64,000 bases of DNA from JACKBK01 sp963707275 (GCA_963707275.1 CAVPPH010000004.1:124001-188000); one strand, 5' to 3'. Counted from the first letter of the stretch, positions 1 through 10,198 are shown. Notes: generated by a model not told the origin, from the letters alone. Made by a program: numbers and translations.

Positions 1-19
1 GTCGCGCTTGCGGCGCGAC
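1..19. terminator. hairpin downstream of the DUF4399 gene
   Basis: GTCGCGC and GCGCGAC form a 7-bp stem at the very edge of the window. It lies about 25 bases past the stop of the minus-strand lipoprotein gene, so it may be a terminator. What follows the stem on the minus strand is outside the window and no T-tract can be confirmed. Confidence 0.35.
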
Positions 20-42
20 CTGCAAGTTGGTTTTGTTGGCGG

Positions 43-483
43 CTACTGCACCGTGATGCTGATCTTTTCCGTAAGGTCGTTGCCGGGGAGGGCGATGTGC
101 GCGCCGTCGGCCGCTTGCAGGCAGAGGGTGTGCGCGCCGGGGGCCAGCTCCAGCGTTGCCTCGACCTGCCCCTGGCCATAGTGCAGATGCGTGTCGTCCT
201 TGGGCACTGCCTGTCCGGCGGCGATGCAGTCGCCGTCGATGGTGATGTGCAGGTGGCCGTGGCCGGCCTTGACTTCGCCCGCCGGCTCGACGGTGAAGTT
301 GTCAGCGGCCATCTTGACAAGCAGCGGACTGCTGACCGCCATGCCGTCCTTGAGATCGACGAAGCTGACGCTGCCGTTGGCGCCAGACGCGCCGCCTGAG
401 CAGGCGCTGAGGACCAGCATTGCCAGCAGAGACGCTGCGACTACCAGCCTGCCGGCCCGCAGCTTTGTATAACCGAAACTCAT
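43..483 (-). CDS. DUF4399-type lipoprotein
   Basis: A 146-residue exported protein. Residues 1-28 form a lipoprotein signal with a lipobox ending LSAC (Cys28), so the mature protein should be anchored to the outer face of the membrane. The rest resembles the DUF4399 domain: a segment with DGMAVSSPLLVKM, then GHGHLHITIDGDC with clustered histidines, and a closing APGAHTLCLQAADG stretch. The family's function is unknown; the His-rich loop could bind metal, but that is inference. The ATG is supported by a GGAGG site six bases upstream. It stands alone, with no co-directional partner in view. Confidence 0.75.
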   Translation of the reverse strand: MSFGYTKLRAGRLVVAASLLAMLVLSACSGGASGANGSVSFVDLKDGMAVSSPLLVKMAADNFTVEPAGEVKAGHGHLHITIDGDCIAAGQAVPKDDTHLHYGQGQVEATLELAPGAHTLCLQAADGAHIALPGNDLTEKISITVQ

Positions 484-590
484 GTTGCACCTCCGTGATT
501 GGTGAGTGTGTCCGAATTGACACTGCTATCCTACACGACGATGCGTCCCCCCGTCATGGGACTGGTGTCCCGATGTGGTCGGGAAATAAC

Positions 591-622
591 AGCGCCGGGT
601 TCCCGATCGGGAACCCGGCGCT
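591..622. terminator. perfect 32-base palindromic hairpin
   Basis: AGCGCCGGGTTCCCGA is followed directly by its exact reverse complement, giving 16-base arms. It sits 28 bases beyond the stop of the PH-domain gene and before the DUF4399 gene on the same strand. The flanks are only weakly T-rich, so it is a terminator-like stem rather than a textbook terminator. Confidence 0.55.
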
Positions 623-649
623 TATAGTCAAACCTGAGAGTGTGTACGG

Positions 650-1175
650 CTACAGTTTGCTGCCAGAACCGCCCTTGGCCTTGGCGCGGGCGTCATCGAT
701 TACTTCGAGCAGGTCCTTGGGGTTTGGCACACCCTTCAACTCAAACGACCCGCCGGAAGCCGCTGTCTGGCAGATCAGATTGCCAAACTTGAAAATGGTG
801 GCCAGGAATTCCGCGCTGAACGATGTTGATATCCTGGATGTTGGTCAACGATGCTGACGATACCTCGTGGCTGAAGGGCGTCCGCTTGTTGGAATTGATC
901 AGCCGCTGGTTGGTGATCAGCCAGATGTCGTTGCGGTAGCGATAGAAGATGAAGAGGAAGTAGAAGATCGCGGCGATGACGACTACTGCACGGATGATGT
1001 TCAGGATCGTGCTGGTGATGTTCCAACCGAGGAAGTCACGGATCGAGCCTGCCAACCAGAAAACCAGCAGTGCGATCAATACGGTCGCAATCGTCTTGAG
1101 AATCACGTAGACGGGATGACGACGCACCAGGCGTATTACGGTCTCGCCGCTTTGCAGATTGACGGGTAAGTCCAT
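650..1175 (-). CDS. PH-domain (bPH2-like) membrane protein, frameshifted
   Basis: The N-terminal part reads MDLPVNLQSGETVIRLVRRH, then has two adjacent hydrophobic segments (about residues 25-75) and a bacterial PH-like domain with RNDIWLITNQRLINSNKR and LTNIQDINIVQRG. An extra base near 810 breaks the frame. In the next frame the expected continuation follows (LATIFKFGNLICQTA, then KGVPNPKDLLEVIDDARAK) up to a TAG at 650-652, giving about 175 residues. SLTNIQDI followed by a glycine-rich beta segment is typical of bacterial PH proteins, whose role is unknown. A good sigma70-type promoter lies about 60 bases upstream. I treat the break as a sequence error. Confidence 0.75.
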
Positions 1176-1235
1176 TGTTGGTCCTTTCGATGGGAGACGG
1201 ACAGGGATTCGAACACCGGGATGGTGGATGTCAGG

Positions 1236-1264
1236 ATTATAGGGCGTGTGCGCAATTCTGCCAA
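1236..1264 (-). promoter_or_regulatory. sigma70-type promoter of the PH-domain gene
   Basis: On the minus strand a -35 TTGGCA (1264-1259) is separated by 17 bases from a perfect -10 TATAAT (1241-1236). The start codon is about 60 bases downstream. Confidence 0.65.
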
Positions 1265-1320
1265 GTCAGTTGCAGGCGATTGCGTGACGGCTGGAAGAAT
1301 ATTTCCGGCTCATGACTAGG

Positions 1321-1375
1321 ACAAGTGCGCTGGTTGGTACGGGCACGGTCTGGAGACCGGCCCGAGCACTTGTAC
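1321..1375. repeat. dispersed palindromic repeat, copy A
   Basis: The 27-base core at 1341-1367 begins GGGCACGGTC and ends CCGGCCCGAGC. Copies also lie at 5836-5862 (reverse orientation, one mismatch) and at 56197-56221 inside argD (one base shorter). Here the core is enclosed by a further inverted pair, ACAAGTGC (1321-1328) and GCACTTGT (1366-1373), and contains GGTCTGGAGACC, so the whole can fold into a long hairpin. It occupies the gap between the PH-domain gene and the BCCP gene. Confidence 0.8.
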
Positions 1376-1426
1376 TGAACATGAGCCACATTCTCACTGG
1401 CGCACAGGGTCAGCGGCGACTCTGCA

Positions 1427-1960
1427 TCACTGTAAAGTCACCAGCGTCTCGCCCTGGTTCACCGAGTTGCCAGGCTTGACCTTGACCGTCGCCACCACGC
1501 CGTCGCGCGGCGCGCGCAGTTCGTTCTCCATCTTCATGGCTTCGAGAATGATAATGCTCTGGCCCAGCGTCACAGGGTCGCCCTCGGCCACCAGTACCTT
1601 GACCACCAGACCGGGGATCGGCGCCTTGATAGCGGAGTCACCGCTGGGGCCGCCCAGCCCGCCCGATGCCAGGCTAGCCCGGTGGGTGCGCTCGTCGACG
1701 ATGCTGACCTCGAAACCTTCGTAGCCTTCGCCGGACACCATCACCCGGTATGCGTGGCGTTCCGTCTGGTCGACATGCACCTCATAGGAGCGATTGTCAA
1801 CCAGCAGCGAGTAGAGGTCCAGGTTGCCGATCTGGCGCAGGTCGGTGTGGAACGCCTGGTCGCCGACGCGCACCAGTCCGTCTTCCTCGATCTCGATTTC
1901 CATGGTGCGGCCGGTGCCAACAGGCGCTCCGGTAGGCGTAATTGTCGCGATGTATTTCAC
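1427..1960 (-). CDS. biotin carboxyl carrier protein of acyl-CoA carboxylase
   Basis: A 177-residue protein carrying the biotin moved between the biotin carboxylase and carboxyltransferase subunits. The C-terminal biotinyl domain (about residues 105-177) has the biotinylation motif EAMKMEN with Lys143 as the predicted attachment site, preceded by APIPGLVVKVLVAEGDPV. The N-terminal half (YSLLVDNRSYEVHVDQ) resembles the linker/BT region of propionyl-CoA carboxylase alpha chains. The GTG start at 1960 is preferred: it lies 14 bases after the biotin carboxylase stop and matches the usual onset of this domain. It is the last gene of the carboxylase operon. The alpha chain is therefore split into two polypeptides here. 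Confidence 0.85.
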   Translation of the reverse strand: MKYIATITPTGAPVGTGRTMEIEIEEDGLVRVGDQAFHTDLRQIGNLDLYSLLVDNRSYEVHVDQTERHAYRVMVSGEGYEGFEVSIVDERTHRASLASGGLGGPSGDSAIKAPIPGLVVKVLVAEGDPVTLGQSIIILEAMKMENELRAPRDGVVATVKVKPGNSVNQGETLVTLQ

Positions 1961-1974
1961 GGGGTATGTCTTTC

Positions 1975-3462
1975 TCAGCGCTTCCAGCCGCCAGCGCGCT
2001 TCCAGGCCGAACCGGCAGGACGGCCGCCGTGGTGCATCACCGTGGCGCGCTGTTCGCCGGTATGCGCCACCAGCGCGGCGGCAATGGCTGCGCTGAGTTC
2101 CATCTCTGGTCGCTCGGTGTAGGTCATGCTGAAGCGCTCTTCCAGGAAATTGGTGTCGAACGTGCCCCACATGAACTGTGCGCTGCTCATGATCTGCTGA
2201 TGAAACGGGATCGACGTCTTGATGCCGCCGATACGATACTCGTTCAGCGCGCGTCGCATCCGCAGTAACGCCTCGGCACGTGTCTCGCCCCAACATATCA
2301 GCTTGGCGATCATCGGGTCGTAGAACAGACTGACCTCGAACCCCTCGTAGATGCCGCTTTCGACACGCACGCCCGGCCCGGTGGGTTCCTGCAAGGTGGT
2401 GATCTTGCCGCCCGACGGCATGAAATTGTTGATCGGGTCCTCAGCGGTGATGCGGCATTCGATGGCCCAGCCCTTGGGGCGGATGTCTTCCTGCTTCAGA
2501 CGCAGCCGCCGGCCGGCGGCGATGGTGATCATCTCTTTGACGATGTCCACGCCTGTGACCGCTCCGTGACCGGATGCTCGACCTGGAGGCGGGTGTTCAT
2601 CTCCAGGAAGTAGAAGTTGCCGCTCTGGTCCAGCAGAAACTCCAGCGTGCCGGCGCTGACGTAGTTGACGGCCCGGGCGGCCTGCACAGACAGTTCGCCC
2701 ATCTTCTGTCGCAACGCTTCGTCCACTGCCACCGAGGGCGACTCCTCGATCAGCTTCTGATGGCGGCGTTGGATCGAGCACTCGCGCTCGCCCAGGTGGA
2801 TGACATTGCCGTGGCTGTCGGCCAGGATCTGGATCTCGATGTGGCGCGGCCGTTCGATGAGCTTTCTCCAGGTACACCGTGTCGTCGCCGAACGCATTCA
2901 TAGCCTCGCGGCGGGCCGCGCCCAGCGCGCGCACAAGCTCACTTTCGTCGCGCACAACCCGCATTCCCTTGCCGCCGCCGCCGGCTGACGCCTTGATCAG
3001 CACCGGCAGGCCGATCCGTTGCGCCTCGGCGGCGATCTCGTCGTCGCGCAGACCCTGGGCAGAACCCGGCACCACCGGCACGCCAGCAGCGATCATCGTG
3101 CGGCGCGCGGTGACCTTGTCGCCCATCGCGCGCATGTTCTCCGGCGTGGGTCCGATGAAGGCAATTCCCTCGTCGATGCAGGCCTGGGCAAACTCGTCGT
3201 TCTCCGACAGGAAACCGTAGCCGGGATGAATCGCATCCGCGCCCGACCGCTTGGCGACGTCGATGATCTTGTCGATGCGCAGGTAGCTCTGCGACGAGGG
3301 CGGCGGGCCAATCAGATAGGCTTCGTTGGCGTAGCGCACATGCAGCGCGTTGCGGTCCGCCTCCGAATAGACGGCCACCGTCTCCAGCCCGCGCTCTTCG
3401 CACGCTCGCAGAATGCGGACAGCGATTTCACCGCGATTGGCAACAAGAACTTTCTTAAACAT
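1975..3462 (-). CDS. accC: biotin carboxylase subunit (accC/pccA type), two compensating frameshifts
   Basis: ATP-dependent carboxylation of biotin, the first half-reaction of acyl-CoA carboxylase. Start MFKKVLVANRGEIAVRILRA is canonical; the ATP-grasp glycine loop IKASAGGGGKGMRVV is present, and EMNTRLQVEHPVTE appears in the shifted segment. About 495 residues is family length. An extra A near 2868 (GAGAAAGCTC) shifts the frame and a missing G near 2568 restores it; between them the true protein (RPRHIEIQILADSHGN and onward) is read in the other frame. The C-terminus ends in a basic stretch just before the BCCP gene. Sequence error is more likely than decay because both flanks are perfectly conserved. 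Confidence 0.88.
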   Translation of the reverse strand: MFKKVLVANRGEIAVRILRACEERGLETVAVYSEADRNALHVRYANEAYLIGPPPSSQSYLRIDKIIDVAKRSGADAIHPGYGFLSENDEFAQACIDEGIAFIGPTPENMRAMGDKVTARRTMIAAGVPVVPGSAQGLRDDEIAAEAQRIGLPVLIKASAGGGGKGMRVVRDESELVRALGAARREAMNAFGDDTVYLEKAHRTAAPHRDPDPGRQPRQCHPPGRARVLDPTPPSEADRGVALGGSGRSVATEDGRTVCAGRPGRQLRQRRHAGVSAGPERQLLLPGDEHPPPGRASGHGAVTGVDIVKEMITIAAGRRLRLKQEDIRPKGWAIECRITAEDPINNFMPSGGKITTLQEPTGPGVRVESGIYEGFEVSLFYDPMIAKLICWGETRAEALLRMRRALNEYRIGGIKTSIPFHQQIMSSAQFMWGTFDTNFLEERFSMTYTERPEMELSAAIAAALVAHTGEQRATVMHHGGRPAGSAWKRAGGWKR

Positions 3463-3469
3463 GAGTACC

Positions 3470-3614
3470 TTTCAGGGTGTGGGGCGTGGGGAATGGGGGC
3501 TGGGGACTAGGGGCTGGAATCCAGGCCCTGGATTCCGGCGAAACCCATCGCATTACCCCGCACCGCCACTAACAAACTTCCGCACTACCGCACTAACAAA
3601 CTATCGCACTATTT
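3470..3614. repeat. intergenic word-array repeat
   Basis: First a G-rich array of a GGGGCTGGGGA-like word (3474-3519), then a short palindrome (AATCCAGG / CCTGGATT, 3519-3537), then repeats of CGCACTAC and CACTAACAAAC (3559-3610). The last array also occurs, reverse-complemented, immediately upstream of argD (56590-56630). The array overlaps the final codons of the unknown gene that ends at 3601. Confidence 0.7.
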
Positions 3615-4146
3615 CCACCGTCACAAACACTTGATCCGGGGCGAAAGACTGGCGCGGCAGGCCGGAGAGCCAATGCATGGTGCCAAATCCGGCCGCCATC
3701 GGATCGAGAGACAGCCGTTGGATGTCCACGATGGAGCCGGTCACCGTCTGCCAGAGCAGATCGCTGCGGTTCATGGCCAGCAGGCCGCGCAGCGATGCCA
3801 GCCCAAGATACCAGTCGCCGGCGCGTGGAACCTCGTCAGGCGTCGCCGCCAGCAGATCGAAGCGCAGCGGAACGCCGCAGTTGAGCGTGGTCTGACAGAG
3901 CGTGTCGTTGCCGTCGCGCCATGTCTCCACCTCGCTGACCCGGCCACAGAACACGTGCCGGTCCAGACTGACGGGGCGGATGCTGGCGTGGCCGAAGTTG
4001 ATAGCCTCGATCCAGCCGTCGCCGTCCAACCGCCCGCTGATCAGCGGGCCCGCGTCCAGTTGCACCGCCAGCGGCAGACCGACCATCACGCCGGCCCGGT
4101 CGTTGGCGGCAAACTGTTCGTCGGGGAGGGAGAAAGTGAGGCGCAT
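3601..4146 (-). CDS. unknown protein inside the acyl-CoA carboxylase operon
   Basis: A 181-residue soluble protein with no signal or membrane segment; I recognise no family. It contains YLGLASLRGLLAMNRSDLL and a C-terminal WLSGLPRQSFAPDQVFVTV segment, and looks like an alpha/beta domain. It lies between the carboxyltransferase and biotin carboxylase genes on the same strand, so it is probably co-transcribed, perhaps as an accessory factor; that is inference from position only. The ATG start has no obvious strong ribosome site, and its upstream region is the GGTGACA repeat array. The last codons run into another repeat array. Confidence 0.6.
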   Translation of the reverse strand: MRLTFSLPDEQFAANDRAGVMVGLPLAVQLDAGPLISGRLDGDGWIEAINFGHASIRPVSLDRHVFCGRVSEVETWRDGNDTLCQTTLNCGVPLRFDLLAATPDEVPRAGDWYLGLASLRGLLAMNRSDLLWQTVTGSIVDIQRLSLDPMAAGFGTMHWLSGLPRQSFAPDQVFVTVEIVR

Positions 4147-4150
4147 GTTG

Positions 4151-4255
4151 AGTGACAGGGTGACAGGTGACAGGGTGACAGGGTGATCAGGGTGACAGGG
4201 TGACTAACCGTTTGCTAGAGTTTCACCTTGTCACCTCACCGTGTCACCCTGTCAT
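4151..4255. repeat. GGTGACA word array with inverted counterpart
   Basis: About six or seven imperfect copies of GGTGACAG occupy 4151-4205. They are followed by several copies of its reverse complement (TGTCACC, 4223-4255). The transcript could fold into a long imperfect hairpin between the pccB stop and the next gene. Confidence 0.75.
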
Positions 4256-4258
4256 CCG

Positions 4259-5811
<1,553 letters not shown>

Positions 5812-5835
5812 TGGTGCCTCCTACATTTGACCCGG

Positions 5836-5862
5836 GCTCGGGCCGGTCTCCTGACCGTGCCC
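5836..5862. repeat. dispersed palindromic repeat, copy B
   Basis: The reverse complement of this 27-base stretch matches copy A (1341-1367) at 26 of 27 positions. It lies in the 58-base gap between the acyltransferase stop (5870) and the pccB start (5811). Confidence 0.8.
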
Positions 5863-5869
5863 GCTGGGT

Positions 5870-6670
5870 TTAGAACAGGTGAATGACGCCCAGCAGAGTG
5901 AGCGTCACAATCATGATCGGCTGGTGGATCAGGTAGATCAGCAGCGAGTTCTCGCCCATGATCCGCAGAAAGCGCACCAGCCCGTTGTTGGCGAGCTCGG
6001 GCAGCCGGAAGCCGCGCTGGCCACCGGGATACAACGTGTTGCCCAGGAAGATGCCGATCAGCACGCGGCCAAACCAGGGGATCAGCGGCGCATAGTCCAC
6101 GCCCGCGCCCGGCGTCGGCGCCAGCCACTGCAACAGCGGGATGTCAAGCCGCATGCTGTTGATGGGAGGCGCCAGCGCGATGACCACGATGCCCAACACG
6201 AGATTGAGCCAGCGAAAACGCAACAGCGGATAGCCGATGATGATCGAAGTGCCGATCAGTTGCAGGATGCCGAAGCGCACGTAGAAGGCTGGTCCCAGCG
6301 CCAGGTAGGTGACGATGCTGATCACCACGCCCCAGGAAAAGACCGTCAGGCCGCGCAGGAAAAACTTGCGAAACAACGAGCCGCTTGGCTGGCGTTTGCG
6401 CGCCGCAGCGTAACTGAGCGTCATCGACAGGCCGACCAGTCCGGTGAACAGGCTGGCGGTGATGTTCTGCCAGACGCCCCAGAAGCCGCTGCGCATCGCG
6501 ATGTCGTAACCGCCCATGCTGGACAGGTCCCACAGCAGGTGGTAGATCACCATCATGATGATGGCAATGCCGCGCAGCGCGTCGATTTCCCACAGCCGGT
6601 CGGCGCGCAGGTGCGTCACCGGCCGGATGCTGGTGCGCATCCCTGAAAAGTACGTGTTGAGGGCGGTCAT
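5870..6670 (-). CDS. DUF1624 / heparan-alpha-glucosaminide acetyltransferase-like membrane protein
   Basis: A 266-residue polytopic membrane protein with about seven hydrophobic segments. The N-terminal motif LWEIDALRGIAIIMMVIYHL is the hallmark of the DUF1624/acyltransferase-3-like group: Arg and His at the first membrane helix. LFTGLVGLSMTLSYA and a C-terminal GENSLLIYLIHQPIMI follow, the latter typical of this group. Family members are thought to transfer acetyl groups across the membrane; the substrate here is unknown. The start overlaps the stop of the alcohol dehydrogenase gene by ATGA, so the two are translationally coupled. Confidence 0.8.
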   Translation of the reverse strand: MTALNTYFSGMRTSIRPVTHLRADRLWEIDALRGIAIIMMVIYHLLWDLSSMGGYDIAMRSGFWGVWQNITASLFTGLVGLSMTLSYAAARKRQPSGSLFRKFFLRGLTVFSWGVVISIVTYLALGPAFYVRFGILQLIGTSIIIGYPLLRFRWLNLVLGIVVIALAPPINSMRLDIPLLQWLAPTPGAGVDYAPLIPWFGRVLIGIFLGNTLYPGGQRGFRLPELANNGLVRFLRIMGENSLLIYLIHQPIMIVTLTLLGVIHLF

Positions 6671-7704
6671 GCAACTTCCAGCAGGATCTTGCCAAAGTGG
6701 ACGCCTTCCTGCATCCGCTCTTCAGCCTGGCGCGCCTCGGCCAGTGGATACACGCGGTCGATGGGAACCGACAGCTTGCCGGCAAAGATCAGCCGCATCA
6801 CGTCTTCGAACTCTAGCTGGCTGCCCATGGTCGAGCCGATGATGCTGACCTGGCGACCGAAGATGATGTTGATGGGCGTCTGACCTGTGTAGCCAGTCGT
6901 GCCGCCGACGGTCAGCAGCCGGCCGCCCTTCTTCAGCGTGCGCAGGCTGGCTTCCCAGGTGGCCGCGCCGACATTGTCCACCACTACGTCCACGCCTACT
7001 TTGTTGCTGCGCAGATAGGCTGCTTTCGACCAGTTCGGCTCAACCTCGCGGTCGATGACCCAGTCCGCGCCCAGTTCCGTCGCCTGCTGTGCCTTGGTCG
7101 CGCCGCCGGCAACGACCCAGACCGTCGCGCCCAGCATCTTGGCAAGCGGGATCGAGAAGCTGTTGACACCGCCACCCGCGCCCACGATCAGCACTGTTTC
7201 GCCCGGCTTGACTTGGCCGCGTGTCACCAGCATTCGCCAGGTGGTGACGGCCACCGTCGGCGCGGCCGCGGCCTGCTTCATGGGAAAGCCGTCTGGTACG
7301 GCCACCAGATTGCGTGCCGGCATCACGACGAACTCGGCAAAGCTGCCGCGGACGTGCTCGCCCAGGATTGCAAAGGTGTCGCACAGGCTCTGCTGGCCGG
7401 CCAGGCAATAGGTGCAGTGACCGCACCATAGCGACGGGTTGGCGGTGACCGGCTGGCCGGCAACCCACTCGTCGACATCCTCGCCCAGCGCGACGATGGA
7501 ACCGCTGAAGTCGGCGCCGGGGATGTGGGGCAGCGGCAGGTGTAACCCCTTCCAGCCGCGCACCACGAACTGGTCCAGCCGGTTCAGGGCGGCGTAGCGG
7601 ACCTTGATCAGCGCTTCATCGGGGGCAAGTTCGGGAACGGGGAAATCCTCGACATATTCCAGCGCGTCGAGGGTGCCATGCTGGCGAAAGAGTACTGCCT
7701 TCAC
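6667..7704 (-). CDS. zinc-type alcohol dehydrogenase (MDR superfamily)
   Basis: A medium-chain dehydrogenase/reductase, NAD(P)-dependent. Seen: the GroES-like domain with PHIPGADFSGSIVALGEDV, a structural zinc cluster WCGHCTYCLAGQQSLCD, and the Rossmann motif ETVLIVGAGGGVNSFSIPLA. The catalytic zinc Cys usual in true alcohol dehydrogenases is replaced by asparagine (AALNRLDQF), as in quinone-reductase-like members, so the reaction is uncertain. The GTG start at 7704 is chosen over longer alternatives because GGAGG lies four bases upstream; this gives 345 residues. It is coupled to the downstream acyltransferase. Confidence 0.85.
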   Translation of the reverse strand: MKAVLFRQHGTLDALEYVEDFPVPELAPDEALIKVRYAALNRLDQFVVRGWKGLHLPLPHIPGADFSGSIVALGEDVDEWVAGQPVTANPSLWCGHCTYCLAGQQSLCDTFAILGEHVRGSFAEFVVMPARNLVAVPDGFPMKQAAAAPTVAVTTWRMLVTRGQVKPGETVLIVGAGGGVNSFSIPLAKMLGATVWVVAGGATKAQQATELGADWVIDREVEPNWSKAAYLRSNKVGVDVVVDNVGAATWEASLRTLKKGGRLLTVGGTTGYTGQTPINIIFGRQVSIIGSTMGSQLEFEDVMRLIFAGKLSVPIDRVYPLAEARQAEERMQEGVHFGKILLEVA

Positions 7705-7840
7705 AAGACCTCCGTTGGTCACCGGTTGAGGCAATTCGTTGTTGGCCGAGCGGGCCGGCAACGTCAGGGAAGATACGGTGTGCCAATTCTACCATAGCTG
7801 CAAGTAACACAGCAATCTGCCGGTGCCTGCCGCACGCAAA

Positions 7841-7877
7841 TCGAAAGGCGCTGACGGTATCACATCAGCGCCTTCGA
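7841..7877 (-). terminator. hairpin at the end of the flotillin gene
   Basis: AAGGCGCTGA and TCAGCGCCTT pair across a 10-base loop and overlap the last codons and stop of the flotillin gene. There is little T-tract. Confidence 0.5.
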
Positions 7878-9383
7878 TCTGCAATTGGGACGTGCCTCAA
7901 GCCGCCGGCCGGCTACTCGGACGAAGTCGCCATCCTTCATCAAGCCGGGCAACTGCTGCAACGCGCTGATCAAATCGACGCCGGTCAGCGCCTCCACGGT
8001 CGCCGGCACCTGCGCGACGATGTTGGCGATGTCAGCGGTTATCTTGGACGCGCCGGCGCCTGATCCGCTGTCGCCGCCGCTGCTGATGACGACGATACGG
8101 TCGGTCTTGGCCAGCGGCGCCGAGATGGCCGCTGCAACTTCGGGCAGCGCGTTGATGAGTTGCTGGATGATGGCCGCCTGGTTGTACTGCTTCCAGGCTT
8201 CGGCCTTCTTTTCCATGGCCTCGGCCTCGGAGAAGCCGGTTGCCTTGACGATGTCGGCCTCGGCCAAACCTCTGGCCTTGGCGATCTCAGCTTCCGCCAG
8301 ACCCTTGGCGCGGATCGCGGAGGCGTCGCCCTCGCCGATGGCCTGCGTGGCCGAGGCCAGACCCTGCGCTTCGGCCAGCCGCTTGAACTTCTCGGCGTCG
8401 GCCAGCGTTTCGATGCGGTAGCGCTCCGCTTCGGCCGGCTTGCGCACGGTGGCCTCCAGCTCGCGCTCCTTGCGCAGCGCCTCCTGCTGCTGCACCTCGA
8501 TCTGCTTCTGCTTCTCGACGACATCGATCTGGATTTCCTGCTCCTTGACCAACTGGGTGGTCTTGGTTTCCTGCAGACGATAGGCCAGGTCTGCCTCGGC
8601 ACGCTGCTGGTTGACCTCCTTGTCGTAGGCGGCCTTCTGCACAGCGTAGCTTTTCTCGGACTCGGCGATGCGGGTCTCTGACTGGTACTTGGCAGTTTCA
8701 CCGGCCTGGCGAGCCTCGGCGCTCTTGATGGTCGCATCGCGGGCCGCTTCAGCCTGGCCGATGGCGGCGTCGCGCTTCACTTCGGCCGTTCGCTTCTGGC
8801 CCAGCGCGTCGAGATAGCCCTGGTCGTCCTGGATGTCCTTGATGGTGAACGAGATGATGCGCAGGCCCATGGCCGCCATGTCGCCCGACGACACCTCTTG
8901 CACCTGCTGGGCAAACGCGTCGCGGTCGCGGTAGATCTCCTCGACGGTCAGCGTGCCCAGAATTGCGCGCAGGTGGCCTTCCAGCGTTTGCAGCGCGACG
9001 TTGCGGATTTCGTCGTCGGTTTTGGACAGGAAAAGCTGCGCCGCAGTGCGGATGGCCGTCTCGCTGGGGTCGATGGACACCTGCGCCACGCCGTCCACCG
9101 TGACCGGCACGCCCTCGCGCGTGTAGACGCGCTGGGTGACGACGTCGATGGTCATCACTTCCATGGAGAGGATGTCGATGCGCTCGACCGCCGGCCAGAC
9201 GAAGGTGCCGCCGCCGCGCACGATGCGAAAGGCGTGACCGTCCTTGCGCCGCCGTCCACCGGAGATCACAAGCACTTCGTTGGGGCCAGCCTTCTGATAG
9301 CGGTTGGCAAAAACCACGCCGAAGGCCAACAACACAACTACCAGCGCAATGGGTACACAGGCTAACAGAATGACTTGATCCAC
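7860..9383 (-). CDS. floT: flotillin-like scaffold protein (FloT/YuaG type)
   Basis: A membrane microdomain scaffold of 507 residues. One N-terminal membrane segment (residues 4-26) is followed by a band-7/SPFH domain (about 30-190; QRVYTREGVPVTVDGVAQV, LRAILGTLTVEEIYRDRD). A long coiled-coil rich in Ala, Glu, Lys and Gln follows (about 195-400), with the repeated AEA/EAE pattern seen in flotillins (GLAEAEIAKARGLAEADIVK). The tail is weakly hydrophobic and glycine-rich. The start is GTG behind GGAGGAAACA. It follows the NfeD-like gene by nine bases, as in yuaF-floT operons. Confidence 0.92.
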   Translation of the reverse strand: MDQVILLACVPIALVVVLLAFGVVFANRYQKAGPNEVLVISGGRRRKDGHAFRIVRGGGTFVWPAVERIDILSMEVMTIDVVTQRVYTREGVPVTVDGVAQVSIDPSETAIRTAAQLFLSKTDDEIRNVALQTLEGHLRAILGTLTVEEIYRDRDAFAQQVQEVSSGDMAAMGLRIISFTIKDIQDDQGYLDALGQKRTAEVKRDAAIGQAEAARDATIKSAEARQAGETAKYQSETRIAESEKSYAVQKAAYDKEVNQQRAEADLAYRLQETKTTQLVKEQEIQIDVVEKQKQIEVQQQEALRKERELEATVRKPAEAERYRIETLADAEKFKRLAEAQGLASATQAIGEGDASAIRAKGLAEAEIAKARGLAEADIVKATGFSEAEAMEKKAEAWKQYNQAAIIQQLINALPEVAAAISAPLAKTDRIVVISSGGDSGSGAGASKITADIANIVAQVPATVEALTGVDLISALQQLPGLMKDGDFVRVAGRRLEARPNCRSKALM

Positions 9384-9392
9384 TGTTTCCTC

Positions 9393-9998
9393 CTACTGAT
9401 CGGTCGGTTGCTCTTGCACGATTGCTGCCGGCTGGCGCTCGCGGACGACCACATGAACCCCAGTAACCTGGTCGATGACCACACTTGCGCCGCGGGCAAT
9501 TTCGCCGTTGTCAAACGCCCGCGCGGGCCGGGTGATCCGTTCTGAGTTGACCTCGAACATGACCTCACCCATTCCGTTGACAGGAATCGGGGTAATGACC
9601 ATCGCGTCGATGCCGATCATGTCTTTCTGGCGGAGGTCGGTGCTGCCGTGCATCTCCACCAGCACCCGGCCATAGGCGTAGGCAACGACCAGACTGAACC
9701 CGGCCGCCACCAGACCCGCGATCAGCAGGCTGAGCCGCGGATCGACGTCGAACCCGATGGTGGCGATCAGGCCGGTGGCGCCGAAGACGGCCATGAACGT
9801 CGCCAGCGAAACCGGGCTGAAGATGCGCAGGTCACCGCCGCCGGCATCGATGTCTGTATCAACGTCCCCGACGTCCGCATCGGCATCGGCATCGCCGCCG
9901 CTACTCAGCAGCAGCGTGCCCAACGCAAATACCAGACCGGCAGCCAGCATACCGAAATATAGGCAATTCAGGGCGCTGGTATTCACGAAGTCGAGCAA
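9393..9998 (-). CDS. nfeD: NfeD-like membrane protein, partner of flotillin
   Basis: About 201 residues. N-terminal membrane helix, an acidic Asp/Ala loop (GGDADADADVGDVDTD), two more hydrophobic segments, then a small C-terminal OB-fold with GEVMFEVNSERITRPARAF and HVVVRERQ, as in NfeD/YuaF proteins. The TTG at 9998 is preferred over the longer frame because AGGAGG lies six bases upstream and a strong promoter lies between the two. NfeD proteins accompany SPFH proteins and are thought to stabilise membrane microdomains. First gene of a two-gene operon with flotillin. Confidence 0.85.
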   Translation of the reverse strand: MLDFVNTSALNCLYFGMLAAGLVFALGTLLLSSGGDADADADVGDVDTDIDAGGGDLRIFSPVSLATFMAVFGATGLIATIGFDVDPRLSLLIAGLVAAGFSLVVAYAYGRVLVEMHGSTDLRQKDMIGIDAMVITPIPVNGMGEVMFEVNSERITRPARAFDNGEIARGASVVIDQVTGVHVVVRERQPAAIVQEQPTDQ

Positions 9999-10047
9999 GG
10001 AGGGCCTCCTTCTACCGGGCAAACAGCGGACGGCTTGTGGCAACTGC

Positions 10048-10076
10048 ATTATACCCGTAGCGAGAAAACCGGTCAA
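10048..10076 (-). promoter_or_regulatory. sigma70-type promoter of nfeD-flotillin
   Basis: Minus strand TTGACC (10076-10071), 17-base spacer, perfect TATAAT (10053-10048), about 50 bases before the TTG start of nfeD. Confidence 0.75.
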
Positions 10077-10099
10077 CAACAAATCAATACACCGGGCGC

Positions 10100-10129
10100 T
10101 TGGCTGGCGTTTTGGCGCTGTGGTATAAT
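10100..10129 (+). promoter_or_regulatory. sigma70-type promoter of the small membrane protein gene
   Basis: TTGGCT (10100-10105), 18-base spacer, TATAAT (10124-10129). It is divergent from the nfeD promoter, with the two -35 boxes about 24 bases apart. Confidence 0.65.
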
Positions 10130-10198
10130 CGGCCAGCCGCCGGGCAGGACTCAGTGTTCGCTTGCCGGTAAGAGAGTGTCAAAAAACGGAGGTATTCC

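Noticed and set aside
2529..2897. Separate small biotin carboxylase fragment gene
   Set aside because: It is the middle of accC displaced by two single-base indels, not an independent gene.
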